Part shown: in pieces, positions 51,151 to 60,204 of the stretch
Position numbering within the stretch: position 1 is the first letter of the stretch
Layout of the letters: every line of letters starts with the position of its first letter
NCBI RefSeq assembly: GCF_017498525.1
Contig: NZ_CP071796.1
Coordinates: 2,728,001 to 2,792,000 of the forward strand
Length of the DNA stretch: 64,000 nucleotides
Source of the DNA: Ottowia testudinis
GTDB taxonomy: Bacteria > Pseudomonadota > Gammaproteobacteria > Burkholderiales > Burkholderiaceae_C
Direction of reading: 5' to 3'
Made by a program: the position numbers and the translations under genes
The notes under the pieces: generated by a model
What the model saw: the letters and a program-made list of their open reading frames with translations, nothing else
What the model was told of the DNA's origin: nothing
Databases searched by the model: none

Positions 51151-52173
51151 TCAGGCCAGCGCTTCAGCCTGCCACTGGGTACGCGCCCGTGCCGCCACCT
51201 CGGCCGCCGGCCAGTCTTTCAGCTTATGGTCGCTCCACACCTGGCGCCACAGCCGCGCACCGCGCCGGCCGTGGTGCAAGCCGAGCATGTGGCGCGCGAT
51301 GGCGTACCAGGTGGTGCCGTGCTGGACGGCCTCGCGCGCCATGTAAGCCACCATGGCGGCCTCAACTTCGTCGGGCGTGGTCAGGTGGGGTGCGCCGCCG
51401 AGAAAGTTCGCGTCCCACGCGGTCATCATCCACGGGTGGTGGTAGGCCTCGCGCCCCAGCATCACGCCGTCGACGTGCTGCAGATGGTGGGCGATCTGCT
51501 CATCGGTGGTCACGCCGCCGTTGAGCACGATGGTGAGCCGAGGAAAATCGCGCTTCAACTGATAGACCAACTCGTAGCGCAGCGGCGGGATCTCGCGGTT
51601 TTCCTTCGGGCTCAGGCCCTTCAGCCAGGCGTTGCGCGCATGCACGATGAAAACCTGGCAGCCCGCGCCGGCCACGGTGCCCACGAAGTCGCGCACAAAG
51701 TCGTAGCTCTCGATCTTGTCGATGCCGATGCGGTGCTTCACCGTCACCGGCACATCGACCACATCGGCCATCGCCTTCACGCAGTCGGCCACCAGGTGCG
51801 GCTCAGCCATCAGGCAGGCGCCGAAGGCGCCGCGCTGAACGCGCTCGCTGGGGCAGCCGCAATTGAGGTTGATCTCGTCATAGCCCCACTCGGCCCCCAG
51901 GCGCGCCGCCTGCGCCAGCCGGCCGGGCTCGCTGCCGCCCAGTTGCAGGGCGACGGGGTGCTCTTCGGCGTTGTAGCGCAGGTGCCGCTCCGTCCCGCCG
52001 TGCACGATGGCCCCTGCGTTCACCATCTCGGTGTACAGCCGCGTGCGCTGCGTCAATAGCCGGTGGAAGTACCGGCAGTGGCGATCGGTCCAATCGATCA
52101 TCGGGGCCACCGACAGGCGCCAAGGGCTGCAGGGCTTCAGGGTCGGTTCCAAGGGCGGCGGGGCAGACGACAT
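51151..52173 (-). CDS. dusA: tRNA-dihydrouridine(20/20a) synthase
   Basis: 340 aa FMN-dependent enzyme reducing U20/U20a in the tRNA D-loop. Motifs are LSVAPMIDWTDRHCRYFHRL, LYTEMVNAGAIVHG, VALQLGGSEPGRLAQAA, catalytic EINLNCGCPSERVQRGAFGA, VTVKHRIGIDKIESYDF, FIVHARNAWLKGLSPKENRE (DusA-specific) and GVMLGREAYHHPWMM. The ATG at 52173 encodes a short N-terminal extension (MSSAPPPLEP); a later start is possible. Its upstream neighbour phaB has a separate terminator. Confidence 0.94.
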   Translation of the reverse strand: MSSAPPPLEPTLKPCSPWRLSVAPMIDWTDRHCRYFHRLLTQRTRLYTEMVNAGAIVHGGTERHLRYNAEEHPVALQLGGSEPGRLAQAARLGAEWGYDEINLNCGCPSERVQRGAFGACLMAEPHLVADCVKAMADVVDVPVTVKHRIGIDKIESYDFVRDFVGTVAGAGCQVFIVHARNAWLKGLSPKENREIPPLRYELVYQLKRDFPRLTIVLNGGVTTDEQIAHHLQHVDGVMLGREAYHHPWMMTAWDANFLGGAPHLTTPDEVEAAMVAYMAREAVQHGTTWYAIARHMLGLHHGRRGARLWRQVWSDHKLKDWPAAEVAARARTQWQAEALA

Positions 52174-52204
52174 GGGCGAGGATTATCCGGTGCGGCCACA
52201 AAAA

Positions 52205-52222
52205 ACCCCGCCGAAGCGGGGT
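52205..52222 (-). terminator. Rho-independent terminator of phaB
   Basis: ACCCCGC-CGAA-GCGGGGT; on the minus strand followed by TTTTTTGTG. It separates phaB from dusA. Confidence 0.85.
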
Positions 52223-52247
52223 GCCGTGGCGGTCAGCCAGGCGCCGA

Positions 52248-52985
52248 TCAGCCCATGTGCAGGCCGCCGTTGCACGAGAAGTTGGCACCGGTGGTAAAGC
52301 CCGAATCGTCGCCCGCCAGCCAGGCGACGATGGAGCCGATCTCTTCAGGTGTGCCCAGGCGCTTGACGGGGATGGTGGCCACGATCTTCTCCAGCACGTC
52401 GGGGCGGATAGCCTTGACCATGTCGGTGCCGATGTAGCCGGGGCTGACGGTGTTGACCGTGACGCCCTTGTTGGCCAGCTCCTGCGCCAGCGCCATGGCA
52501 AAGCCGTGCATGCCGGCCTTGGCGGCCGAGTAGTTGGTCTGGCCGGCCTGACCCTTCTCGCCGTTGACCGAGCTGATCTGGATCACGCGGCCCCAGCCAC
52601 GCTCGACCATGTCGGGAATGACCTGCTTGGTCACGTTGAACATGCTGGTCAGGTTGGTGTCGATCACCGCGTCCCAGTCTTCGCGCGTCATCTTGAGGAA
52701 CATGCGGTCGCGCGTGATGCCGGCGTTGTTGACCAGCACGTCGATCGGGCCGTGCTCGGCCTTGGCCTTGGTGAAGGCGTCGGTGGTGGACTGCCAGTCG
52801 CCCACGTTGCCCACGCTGGCGTGAAAGGTGTAGCCCAGCGCCTTCTGCTCGTCCAGCCATTTCTGGGTGTCGCGCGTGGGGCCCGCGCCGGCGATGACCT
52901 TGAAGCCCTCCTTGTGCAGGCGCTGGCAAATCGCGGTGCCGATGCCGCCCATGCCGCCGGTGACGTATGCAACTTTCTGACTCAT
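52248..52985 (-). CDS. phaB: acetoacetyl-CoA reductase
   Basis: 245 aa short-chain dehydrogenase. NADPH-dependent reduction of acetoacetyl-CoA to (R)-3-hydroxybutyryl-CoA, the monomer for PHB. Cofactor motif AYVTGGMGGIGTAICQRL, DVLVNNAGITRD, catalytic Ser in VIQISSVNGEKGQ and Tyr/Lys in TNYSAAKAGMHGF, and VSPGYIGTDMV typical of PhaB. AGGAG lies before the ATG at 52985. It is third in phaC-phaA-phaB, separated from phaA by a repeat-bearing gap. Confidence 0.95.
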   Translation of the reverse strand: MSQKVAYVTGGMGGIGTAICQRLHKEGFKVIAGAGPTRDTQKWLDEQKALGYTFHASVGNVGDWQSTTDAFTKAKAEHGPIDVLVNNAGITRDRMFLKMTREDWDAVIDTNLTSMFNVTKQVIPDMVERGWGRVIQISSVNGEKGQAGQTNYSAAKAGMHGFAMALAQELANKGVTVNTVSPGYIGTDMVKAIRPDVLEKIVATIPVKRLGTPEEIGSIVAWLAGDDSGFTTGANFSCNGGLHMG

Positions 52986-53007
52986 GAACTGTCTCCTCTC
53001 TTCGCTT

Positions 53008-53060
53008 CAAAAACAATAGCTGCCTGCGCTGGTTTGACGCCGACAACAGCCAATTTACTG
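53008..53060. repeat. degenerate Comamonadaceae-type palindromic repeat, copy 17
   Basis: CAAAAACAATAGCTGCCTGC, GCTGGTTTGACGCCGACAAC, AGCCAATTTA. Confidence 0.6.
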
Positions 53061-53147
53061 CAAAAACTCTGTCCCGATCCCTAGGGGTTTACGCAAGCTG
53101 GCGCACATCAAATGGCCGCGGAAGGGGCTTGGCCCGGCCGCCAGCGC

Positions 53148-53190
53148 TGTCCCCCTGGTAGGAAGGCGCCGCAGGCGGCTCAGGGGGGAT
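53148..53190. repeat. CCCCCCTGAGCCGCC repeat, copy B
   Basis: TGTCCCCCTGGTAGGAAGGC, GCCGCAGGCGGCTCAGGGGG. Inverse orientation to 14613-14647. It abuts the phaA stop codon. Confidence 0.7.
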
Positions 53191-53191
53191 G

Positions 53192-54370
53192 TCACCGCTC
53201 CACCGCCAGCGCCACGCCCATGCCGCCGCCGATGCACAGCCCGGCCAGGCCCTTCTTGGCGCCGCTGCGCTGCATCTCGTGCAGCAGCGTCACCAGCACG
53301 CGGCAGCCGCTGGCGCCGATGGGGTGGCCGATGGCGATCGCGCCGCCGTTGACGTTGACCCGCGCCGGGTCGATGTCCAGCCGCTTGTTGACGGCACAGG
53401 CCTGCGCGGCAAAGGCTTCGTTCAGCTCGAACAGGTCGACATCACCGGCCTTCCAGCCGGCGCGTTGCAGCGCTTTCTGCGTGGCGCCCACCGGGCCCAA
53501 GCCCATGACGGCCGGGTCAAGGCCCACGGTGGCATAGCTGACGATGCGCGCCAGCGGCGTCAGGCCCAGCGCGGCAGCCTTCTTGGCCGTCATCACCACC
53601 ACGGCGGCGGCGCCGTCGTTGATGCCGCTGGCGTTGCCGGCCGTCACGCTGCCCGCCTTGTCGAAGGCGGGGCGCAGGCCAGCCAGGGCCTCGGCACTGG
53701 TCTTGGTGTTGATGTACTCGTCGCTGTCGAACACCACCGGGTCGCCCTTGCGCTGCGGGATGCTGACCGGCACGATCTCGTCCTTGAACTTGCCGGCGGC
53801 CTGCGCGGCGGCGGCCTTCTTCTGGCTGCCGAGAGCCAGCTCGTCCTGCTGCTCGCGCGTGATGCCCTCCTGCTTGGCGACGTTTTCGGCCGTGATGCCC
53901 ATGTGGTACTGGTTGTAGACGTCCCACAGGCCGTCCACGATCATGGTGTCGGCCATCTTCCAGTCGCCCATGCGCTGGCCGTCGCGGCTGCCCAGCAGCA
54001 CGTGCGGGCTGGCGGACATGTTCTCTTGCCCACCGGCGACGACGATCTCGCTGCCGCCGGTCAGCACGGCCTGGTGCGCCAGCATCACGGCCTTCAGGCC
54101 CGAGCCGCACACCACGTTGATGGTCATGGCGGGCGTGGCCTGGCTGATGCCGGCCTTGATGAGGGCCTGGCGCGCCGGGTTCTGGCCGGCGCCCGCCGTC
54201 AGCACCTGGCCCATGATCACCTCGCCCACCTGGTCGAGCCCGACCTTGGCACGCGCGAGCGCTTCCTTCAGCACGATGCTGCCCAGCTCGGGCGCGCTGA
54301 CCTTGGCCAGCGAGCCGCCAAACTTGCCCACGGCGGTGCGGGCGGCTGAAACAATGACGATGTCTTCCAC
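53192..54370 (-). CDS. phaA: acetyl-CoA acetyltransferase (beta-ketothiolase)
   Basis: 392 aa. It condenses two acetyl-CoA to acetoacetyl-CoA. Active-site Cys88 is in [13 protein letters not shown], with downstream motifs [15 protein letters not shown] (catalytic His) and [17 protein letters not shown] (second Cys). The start is a GTG at 54370 ([17 protein letters not shown]) with AAAGGAG nine bases upstream; the AAAA of that leader is the arm of a palindromic repeat. Part of the PHB operon. Confidence 0.95.
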   Translation of the reverse strand: MEDIVIVSAARTAVGKFGGSLAKVSAPELGSIVLKEALARAKVGLDQVGEVIMGQVLTAGAGQNPARQALIKAGISQATPAMTINVVCGSGLKAVMLAHQAVLTGGSEIVVAGGQENMSASPHVLLGSRDGQRMGDWKMADTMIVDGLWDVYNQYHMGITAENVAKQEGITREQQDELALGSQKKAAAAQAAGKFKDEIVPVSIPQRKGDPVVFDSDEYINTKTSAEALAGLRPAFDKAGSVTAGNASGINDGAAAVVVMTAKKAAALGLTPLARIVSYATVGLDPAVMGLGPVGATQKALQRAGWKAGDVDLFELNEAFAAQACAVNKRLDIDPARVNVNGGAIAIGHPIGASGCRVLVTLLHEMQRSGAKKGLAGLCIGGGMGVALAVER

Positions 54371-54381
54371 TTGAATACTCT

Positions 54382-54430
54382 CCTTTTGATAGCTGCTCGC
54401 GCTTGACTGACAAGCGCTACAGCCTGTTTT
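54382..54430. repeat. Comamonadaceae-type palindromic repeat, copy 18, in the phaC-phaA gap
   Basis: CCTTTTGATAGCTGCTCGCG, CTTGACTGACAAGCGCTACA, GCCTGTTTT. It fills the gap and merges with the phaA ribosome-binding site, so it could modulate relative expression in the operon. Confidence 0.82.
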
Positions 54431-54439
54431 AGCAAAAAA

Positions 54440-56185
54440 TCAGGCTTTCACCTTGACGTAGCGGCCCGGCGCCGGGTCGCCCGCCTGGTAGTCGGGTGCG
54501 CGGCCATACCCCTTGGGCGCGGCCACCTGCTTGCCGGCATGACCCTTGAGCCACGCGGCCCAGTCTTCCCACCAGCTGCCGGGGGTTTCGGTGGCGCCGG
54601 CGATCCATTCGTCCACGCTCTTGGGGAACTTGCCGTCGTTGCGAACCCAGTGGCTGCGCTTCTTGGCCGCCGGCGGGTTGATGACGCCCGCGATGTGGCC
54701 CGAGGCGCCCATCATGAAGCGCTTCTTGCCCGGCAGCACCTGGGTGGAGGCGTAGGCACCGCCGATCGGCACGATATGGTCCTCGCGCGAGCCATACACA
54801 TAGGTGGGGATGTCCACCTTGCGCAGATCGATCTTCTCGCCGCACACCTTGACCTTGCCGGGCTTGACCAGGTTGTTTTCGAGGTAGGTATGGCGCAGGT
54901 ACCAGGCGTAGAACGGGCCGGGCAGGTTGGTGGAGTCGCTGTTCCAGTACAGCAGGTCGAACGGCGGCGGGGTTTCGCCCTTCAGGTAGTTGCCGACGAC
55001 GTAGTTCCACACCAGGTCGTTGGGGCGCAGAAAGCTGAAGGTGCTGGCCAGATCCTGCCCCTTGAGCATGCCGCCCTGCCCCATCTGCATCTCGCGGTAC
55101 TTGACCATGTTCTCGTCGATGAACACATCGAGGATGCCGGTGTCCGAGAAGTCGATCAGCGTGGTCAGCAGCGTGAGCGACGCCACCGGTTTTTCGCCCC
55201 GCGCGGCCAGCACCGCCAGCGCCGTGGTGAGGATGGTGCCGCCGACGCAGAAGCCGAGCCCGTTGATCTGCTTGGCGCCGGTAATGTCCTGCACGCGGTG
55301 GATCGCCTCGATGGCGGCGTGCTCGATGTAGTCGTCCCAGGTCTTCTTGTCCATCGACGCGTCGGGGTTGCGCCAGCTGACGACGAAGGTGCGGTGGCCC
55401 TGGCTGACGGCGTAGCGGATGACGGAGTTCTCGGGTTGCAGATCGAGGATGTAGAACTTGTTGATGCAGGGCGGCACCAGCAAAAACGGCCGCTCGTGCA
55501 CCTTGGCCGTCAGCGGCTTGTATTCGATCAGCTGGAAGTATTCGTTCTCGAACACCACCGCGCCTTCGGTGGTGGCCACGTTTTTGCCGACCTCGAACAC
55601 GCTCTCGTCGGTCATGGACACGTGGCCCTGCTTCATGTCCTGCAGCATGTTGGCCAGGCCCTTGGCCAGGCTGGCGCCGTGCGTGTCGATGGCTTTCTGC
55701 TGCGCCTCGGCGTTGAAGGCCAGGTAATTGCTGGGCGCGGCGGCGGCCATCCACTGCTCGACGGCGAAGCGCACGCGGCTCCTGGTCTTGGCATCGCCTT
55801 CGACCGCCTCGGCCATGGCCATCAGCGTGCGGGCGTTCAACAGATAGACGGCGGCCGAGAACGACGCCAGCGGGTTCTGCGCCCACGCCTCATCCTTGAA
55901 ACGGCGGTCCTTGAGCGGCGGATTGGCCTGCAGGCTTTGGTTCCACAAATCGGTGGCCTGCTGGACGTAGTCCTGCTGCAGCTGCAGCAGCTTGCCGGGC
56001 GCGAACGAAATTCTGGGCACATCGAGTGGCGGCACGCCGGGGGCGCCAGCGCCCAGGTCCATGTTCTGGAACTGCTGAAAGGCCTTCATCCAGGTTTCGG
56101 CAAAGCCTTGGCCCATGGGGACGCCGAACATCGACGGGGGCATATGGCCGGCCATCTCCTGCCACGGGGTGGTTGCCTGTTTCAT
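54440..56185 (-). CDS. phaC: class I polyhydroxyalkanoate synthase
   Basis: 581 aa. It polymerises (R)-3-hydroxyacyl-CoA into PHA at the granule surface. The lipase-box-like active site GLGFCVGGTILTTAL contains the nucleophile Cys; further family landmarks are LLVPPCINKFYILDLQPENS, TFVVSWRNPDAS, YVYGSREDHIVPIGGAY and the catalytic His in MGASGHIAGVINPP, with WWEDWAAWLKGHAGK near the end. AAGGAG lies nine bases before the ATG at 56185 (MKQATTPWQEMAG); an upstream ATG at 56245 lacks support. No phasin or PhaR gene is in the window. Confidence 0.96.
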   Translation of the reverse strand: MKQATTPWQEMAGHMPPSMFGVPMGQGFAETWMKAFQQFQNMDLGAGAPGVPPLDVPRISFAPGKLLQLQQDYVQQATDLWNQSLQANPPLKDRRFKDEAWAQNPLASFSAAVYLLNARTLMAMAEAVEGDAKTRSRVRFAVEQWMAAAAPSNYLAFNAEAQQKAIDTHGASLAKGLANMLQDMKQGHVSMTDESVFEVGKNVATTEGAVVFENEYFQLIEYKPLTAKVHERPFLLVPPCINKFYILDLQPENSVIRYAVSQGHRTFVVSWRNPDASMDKKTWDDYIEHAAIEAIHRVQDITGAKQINGLGFCVGGTILTTALAVLAARGEKPVASLTLLTTLIDFSDTGILDVFIDENMVKYREMQMGQGGMLKGQDLASTFSFLRPNDLVWNYVVGNYLKGETPPPFDLLYWNSDSTNLPGPFYAWYLRHTYLENNLVKPGKVKVCGEKIDLRKVDIPTYVYGSREDHIVPIGGAYASTQVLPGKKRFMMGASGHIAGVINPPAAKKRSHWVRNDGKFPKSVDEWIAGATETPGSWWEDWAAWLKGHAGKQVAAPKGYGRAPDYQAGDPAPGRYVKVKA

Positions 56186-56327
56186 GCTGCTGTCTCCTTG
56201 ATTGTTTTGCGGGTCGCCCCGGTGGCCGCGGGCCGCGCGGGGCATGGCTCAAAGTATGGGCCGGCTGCGTGACACGCGACTGACACAACGCCAATATACG
56301 CCGACTCTTCTACCCGTCAGCCCCACG

Positions 56328-57143
56328 TCAGGCGAGCCAGATGCAAGCCGCCATGCGTCCGGTGCCGCCGCGCTTGGACTGGTCGCGGCGGTAGGAAAAA
56401 TAGCGCTGCGGCTGCTGCACGGTGCACCAGCCTGGGCTGCCGTCGTTGCCGTGCACACGCGTGACGCCGGCGGCCGCCAATCGGCGCCGCGCCAGCGCGG
56501 GCAGATCCGCCAGAAACTTGCCGCCCGGCCGCGCGGCAAAGCACGCCGCGGCACCCGCGTCGGCGTCCAAAAACGCCTGACGCACTTCGGCACCCACCTC
56601 GAACACCTGCGGCCCAATGCAGGGGCCGAGCCAGGCCATGACCTGGATTGCTTCAGTATCAATAGCTGCTTGCGCTTGATGGGTCAGCGCCACAGCCCGA
56701 AAAGCCTTCAAAGTCTGCTCCAGCACGCCACTCGCCAGACCACGCCAGCCGGCATGTGCTGCCGCCACTGCGCGGCCCGCGGTGTCGGTGAGCAGCACGG
56801 GCAGGCAGTCGGCCACCATCACGGCGCAGGCCAAGCCGCGCTGCGTGGTCACGGCGGCGTCGGCGGTCATGCCGTCGGGTGTACCCGGCATCAGCGCCAG
56901 CACGTCAACGCCGTGCACCTGCCGCATGAACACCGGCCGCGCGCCCAGCACCTGCTGCAGGCGCTGGCGGTTGGCCTGCACGGCGGCCGGCGCATCGCCC
57001 ACGTGATCGCCCAGGTTGAAAAACTCGCAAGGCGGCGCCGACGCGCCATCGGCAGCGCTCGCACCTCGCGTGGTGAACCGAGCCCGCACGTGCGGGGGCG
57101 CGGGCCAGTCTGGCACCAGCAGCGCGGGGCCCAAGCTGGGCAT
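56328..57143 (-). CDS. pgeF: PgeF/YfiH-family purine nucleoside phosphorylase-like (laccase-fold) protein
   Basis: 271 aa. The family removes misincorporated L-Ser from peptidoglycan precursors (PgeF, YfiH) and relatives have purine nucleoside activity with a bound Zn. Metal motifs are VFMRQVHGVDVLAL, CAVMVADCLPVLL and AAAHAGWRGLASG, with GPCIGPQVFEVG and GNDGSPGWC downstream. Unusually, about 16 residues (ALTHQAQAAIDTEAI) are encoded by a palindromic repeat inserted in frame between GVLEQTLKAFRAV and QVMAWLGPCIG. The start overlaps the maiA stop by one base. Confidence 0.88.
   Translation of the reverse strand: MPSLGPALLVPDWPAPPHVRARFTTRGASAADGASAPPCEFFNLGDHVGDAPAAVQANRQRLQQVLGARPVFMRQVHGVDVLALMPGTPDGMTADAAVTTQRGLACAVMVADCLPVLLTDTAGRAVAAAHAGWRGLASGVLEQTLKAFRAVALTHQAQAAIDTEAIQVMAWLGPCIGPQVFEVGAEVRQAFLDADAGAAACFAARPGGKFLADLPALARRRLAAAGVTRVHGNDGSPGWCTVQQPQRYFSYRRDQSKRGGTGRMAACIWLA
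56655..56704. repeat. Comamonadaceae-type palindromic repeat inside pgeF, copy 19
   Basis: AGTATCAATAGCTGCTTGCG, CTTGATGGGTCAGCGCCACA, GCCCGAAAA. It is wholly within coding sequence and keeps the reading frame open. Confidence 0.78.
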
Positions 57144-57781
57144 CAGGCCTCGAAATCCGGACAGGCCGAAGGTTGTGCCTTTTGAAACGCGCCCAGCTGC
57201 ATGCAGGCGTCAAAAGCCGCCATGGTGCGCGGCAGGCCGGCCAGATCGCAATCAAAGCGCTGGGCGTTAAAGATCTGCGGCACCAGGCAGCAGTCAGCCA
57301 GCGTGGGCGTGCTGCCATGGCTGAACGGGGAGGGGTGCGCCGCCAGTTGCGCCTCATACGACTGCAGGCCCAGGCGCACCCAGTGCTGGTACCACGCATT
57401 TTTTGCGCTGTCGCCGGCTTTCAGCTCGTGCACCAGGTACTTGAGTACGCGCAAGTTGTTCAGCGGGTGGATCTCGCAGGCGATGATTTGCGCCAGCGCG
57501 CGCACCCGCGCCCGGCCAGCCGCGTCGGCGGGCAGCAACGGCGGCTGCGGGTGGGCTTCATCAAGGTATTCGATGATGGCCATCGACTGCGTGAGCCGCT
57601 GGCCACCGTCCAGCTCCAGCACCGGTACCAAACCTTCGGCGCTGACCTGGGTGAACCCCGGCTGCTTTTGCTCACCCTTGGCCAGGTGCACCGGCACGTA
57701 GCCGTAACCGAGCCCTTTCAGTTCGAGCGCGATGCGCACGCGAAACGAGGCGGAGGAGCGGAAATAGTTGTAGAGCTTCAT
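57143..57781 (-). CDS. maiA: maleylacetoacetate isomerase (zeta-class GST)
   Basis: 212 aa. Glutathione-dependent isomerisation of maleylacetoacetate (or maleylpyruvate) to the fumaryl form in aromatic catabolism. The zeta-class motif is YFRSSASFRVRIALELKGL; later QSMAIIEYLDEAHPQPPLLP, CEIHPLNNLRVLKYL and TPTLADCCLVPQIFNAQRF. No other tyrosine/homogentisate genes are nearby. It is coupled to pgeF (TGATG overlap), an arrangement of convenience rather than pathway. Confidence 0.92.
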   Translation of the reverse strand: MKLYNYFRSSASFRVRIALELKGLGYGYVPVHLAKGEQKQPGFTQVSAEGLVPVLELDGGQRLTQSMAIIEYLDEAHPQPPLLPADAAGRARVRALAQIIACEIHPLNNLRVLKYLVHELKAGDSAKNAWYQHWVRLGLQSYEAQLAAHPSPFSHGSTPTLADCCLVPQIFNAQRFDCDLAGLPRTMAAFDACMQLGAFQKAQPSACPDFEA

Positions 57782-57803
57782 GTGCCGGAACTATAGCGGC
57801 GCC

Positions 57804-57830
57804 CAAAAAAATGCCCCGCCAGGGCGGGGC
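57804..57830 (-). terminator. Rho-independent terminator downstream of the OmpA-family lipoprotein gene
   Basis: GCCCCGCC / GGCGGGGC stem; on the minus strand followed by A then TTTTTTT. About 25 bases after the lipoprotein gene stop and before maiA. Confidence 0.82.
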
Positions 57831-57854
57831 GCTGCCGGGGGCCCGGACAGCCGG

Positions 57855-58580
57855 TCAGCGCGGCTGTCCGATGGGCGTGTTGTAGGTGGGCGCCGGTGCA
57901 GCCACGGGTGCGGGCGCGGGCGCGGGCGCGTGTGCCACGCTGGCGCGCTCGGACAGGAAAATCTCGACACGGCGGTTCTGCGCCCGGCCGGCGTCGGTGG
58001 CGTTGCTGGCGATGGGCTCGCGCGAACCGCGGCCTTCGGTGCGGATGATGCGCGAATCGGCACCGCGCGTGACCAGATAGTCGCGCACGCTGTTGGCGCG
58101 CTGCTGCGACAGCGGATTGTTGATGGCATCGGTGCCGGTCGAATCGGCGTGGCCGACGATGAACACCTCGGTGCCCGGCTGCTGGCCCAGGCCTTGCGCG
58201 AACTGATCCAAGATCGGGCGCAGACGGGGCTGCAGGTCGGCGCGGCCGGTTTCAAACGAAATGTCGTTGGGGATATTCAGCTTGAGCTGGTTGTCTTGCG
58301 TCTGCGTGACCTGAACGCCGGTGCCGGCGGTGGCGGTCTGCATCTGCTGGCGCTTGTTCTCCATGTATTTAGACCAGGCATAACCGCCGGCCGCGCCAAC
58401 GGCAGCGCCGATGGCGGCGCCCTTGCCGTCGCCAATCAGGCCACCGGCGACCGCGCCCACGCCGGCGCCGATACCGGTGTTGCGTTGCGTCTCGGTCATG
58501 TTGGCGCAGCCGGCCATCAGCACGGCGGCGGCGGTGGCGACAAGAACCAGGCCCCGGCCTGAGTCGACGATCTTGGTCAT
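57855..58580 (-). CDS. OmpA-family outer-membrane lipoprotein (YiaD-like)
   Basis: 241 aa. Signal peptide with lipobox AAVLMAGCANM (Cys at about residue 25), a glycine-zipper region (GIGAGVGAVAGGLIGDGKGA, AIGAAVGAAGGYAWS), then an OmpA peptidoglycan-binding domain with FETGRADLQPRLRPILDQFA, IVGHADSTGTDAINNPLSQQ, RANSVRDYLVTRGAD and NRRVEIFLS. The Pro/Ala tail (APAPAPAPVAAPAPTY) is unusual but common in related Burkholderiales proteins. It links the outer membrane to peptidoglycan. The upstream 58581-58886 (306 bp) shows no other gene. Confidence 0.9.
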   Translation of the reverse strand: MTKIVDSGRGLVLVATAAAVLMAGCANMTETQRNTGIGAGVGAVAGGLIGDGKGAAIGAAVGAAGGYAWSKYMENKRQQMQTATAGTGVQVTQTQDNQLKLNIPNDISFETGRADLQPRLRPILDQFAQGLGQQPGTEVFIVGHADSTGTDAINNPLSQQRANSVRDYLVTRGADSRIIRTEGRGSREPIASNATDAGRAQNRRVEIFLSERASVAHAPAPAPAPVAAPAPTYNTPIGQPR

Positions 58581-58886
58581 GGTTGTCCTTTCGTGTTCGG
58601 TTCGGCCAATGGCGTGGCCAGGGATAACGCGCCGCTCGTCAGCGCGCTAGCGATTTAACGAGCCACCCGCTGGCGAGTTTGTAGGACGCAGCCTCAAACA
58701 CCGTCAGGTGGCCGATCCGCCCGGATGATCCGTGACCAACTTGGCCAAAAGCGCGATCAGTTGCGCCTGCCCGGCGGCACCGATCGGCTCCAGGGTGCGT
58801 CGCTGCGCACCCTCCAGCGGTTTCGAAGCGGTTGGATACGGCGGCGCGTGCAGCGCCCCATTTTCAGCCCACTACACTGCGGCCCA

Positions 58887-59432
58887 ATGCACCGCCACAC
58901 CATCCAGCACTGCCGCACCTGCGGCGTCACCGTGGACCACCGCGTGCCCGGCGATGGCGACACGCGCGAGCGCGCCGTGTGCCCGGCCTGCGGCACCGTC
59001 CATTACGTCAATCCGCTGCTGGTGGTGGGCACCGTGCCTTACCTGGGCGATCAGGTGCTGCTGTGCAAGCGCGCCATCGAGCCGCGCCATGGCAAGTGGA
59101 CGCTGCCCGCGGGTTTCATGGAGCTGGGCGAAACCATGGCGCAAGGCGCGGCCCGCGAAACGGCCGAGGAAGCGGGTGCCGAGATCGAAATGGGCGCTTT
59201 TTTCAGCGCCATGAGCATTCCGCGCGTGGGCCAGGTGCACGTTTTTTACCTGGCGCGGCTGCTGCACGGCCGCTTCAACCCGGGCCACGAGTCGCTGGAA
59301 GCGCGCCTGTTCACAGAAAGCGAGGTGCCGTGGAACGATTTGGCTTTCACCACCGTGCGCGAGACGCTCCAGCGCTTCTTCGCCGACCGGCGGCGCGGCC
59401 AGTTCGGCGTGCACGACGTCGACATCGCGTGA
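58887..59432 (+). CDS. Nudix hydrolase with N-terminal zinc ribbon
   Basis: 181 aa. A zinc ribbon (HCRTCGVTV ... AVCPACGTVHYVNP) precedes the Nudix domain. The Nudix box GFMELGETMAQGAARETAEE continuing AGAEI has the expected Gly, Glu and REUxEE residues. NudC-like members hydrolyse NADH or nucleotide caps; this short form more likely acts on NADH/ADP-ribose-type substrates, unknown in detail. The ATG at 58887 starts the zinc ribbon; the longer upstream frame has no support. It is 10 bp upstream of aat on the same strand. Confidence 0.87.
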   Translation: MHRHTIQHCRTCGVTVDHRVPGDGDTRERAVCPACGTVHYVNPLLVVGTVPYLGDQVLLCKRAIEPRHGKWTLPAGFMELGETMAQGAARETAEEAGAEIEMGAFFSAMSIPRVGQVHVFYLARLLHGRFNPGHESLEARLFTESEVPWNDLAFTTVRETLQRFFADRRRGQFGVHDVDIA

Positions 59433-59442
59433 CGGCCGAGCG

Positions 59443-60204
59443 ATGACCGCGCGGCCGTCGCTGGCGCTGCTGCAACCGGGCGATGCGTTTCCGCCGCTGT
59501 CGCAGGCGTGGCCCGCGCGCTCGCCAGCGCCCGGGTTGATCGCCGCCGGCGGGACGCTCGACGTGCCGACACTGGTGGCGGCCTATTCGGCGACGATTTT
59601 TCCTTGGTTCAGCGAAGGCGAGCCGATCCTGTGGTGGAGTCCCGACCCGCGCATGGTGCTGCCGGTGACGCGGTTCCGGCTGCACCGCTCGCTGCGCCGC
59701 GTGGTGCAGGCTTTTCGGGCCAACGCCAGCTGCGAGATCCGCATCGACAGCGCCTTCGAAGCCGTCATCGCCGCCTGCGCCGCCGCCCGCCGGCCGGCGC
59801 AATCGGGCACCTGGATCGGCCCCGAAATGCAGCAAGCCTATGCCGCGCTGCACCGCGCCGGGCACGCCCACAGCGTCGAAACCTGGGTGGACGGACGGCT
59901 GGTCGGCGGGCTGTATTGCGTGGCGATCGGCCGCGCGGTGTTTGGCGAATCGATGTTCACCGAGGTGAACGACGGCTCCAAGATCGCGCTGACGGCGCTG
60001 GTGGCGCTGTGCCGCGCGCAAGGCCGGCCGCTGATCGATTGCCAACAGAATACACACCACCTGGCCTTCATGGGCGCGGCCGAAATGCCGCGTGCCGAGT
60101 TTGCCGCGGCGGTGCGGCAGCTGGCGCGGGAGCCCGCCGCGCCCTGGCGGTTCGACCCCGTATACTGGGACGCATTGATGCCTCGCAGCCCCGCTGACCG
60201 GTGA
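59443..60204 (+). CDS. aat: leucyl/phenylalanyl-tRNA--protein transferase
   Basis: 253 aa. It transfers Leu/Phe from tRNA to N-terminal Lys/Arg, targeting proteins to ClpAP. Family motifs are [87 protein letters not shown], and [16 protein letters not shown]. Its stop overlaps the bpt start by GTGA, forming the usual aat-bpt N-end-rule operon. Confidence 0.95.
   Translation: MTARPSLALLQPGDAFPPLSQAWPARSPAPGLIAAGGTLDVPTLVAAYSATIFPWFSEGEPILWWSPDPRMVLPVTRFRLHRSLRRVVQAFRANASCEIRIDSAFEAVIAACAAARRPAQSGTWIGPEMQQAYAALHRAGHAHSVETWVDGRLVGGLYCVAIGRAVFGESMFTEVNDGSKIALTALVALCRAQGRPLIDCQQNTHHLAFMGAAEMPRAEFAAAVRQLAREPAAPWRFDPVYWDALMPRSPADR

Noticed and set aside
54539-56272. 577-codon open frame opposite phaC
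   Set aside because: Antisense shadow of phaC.
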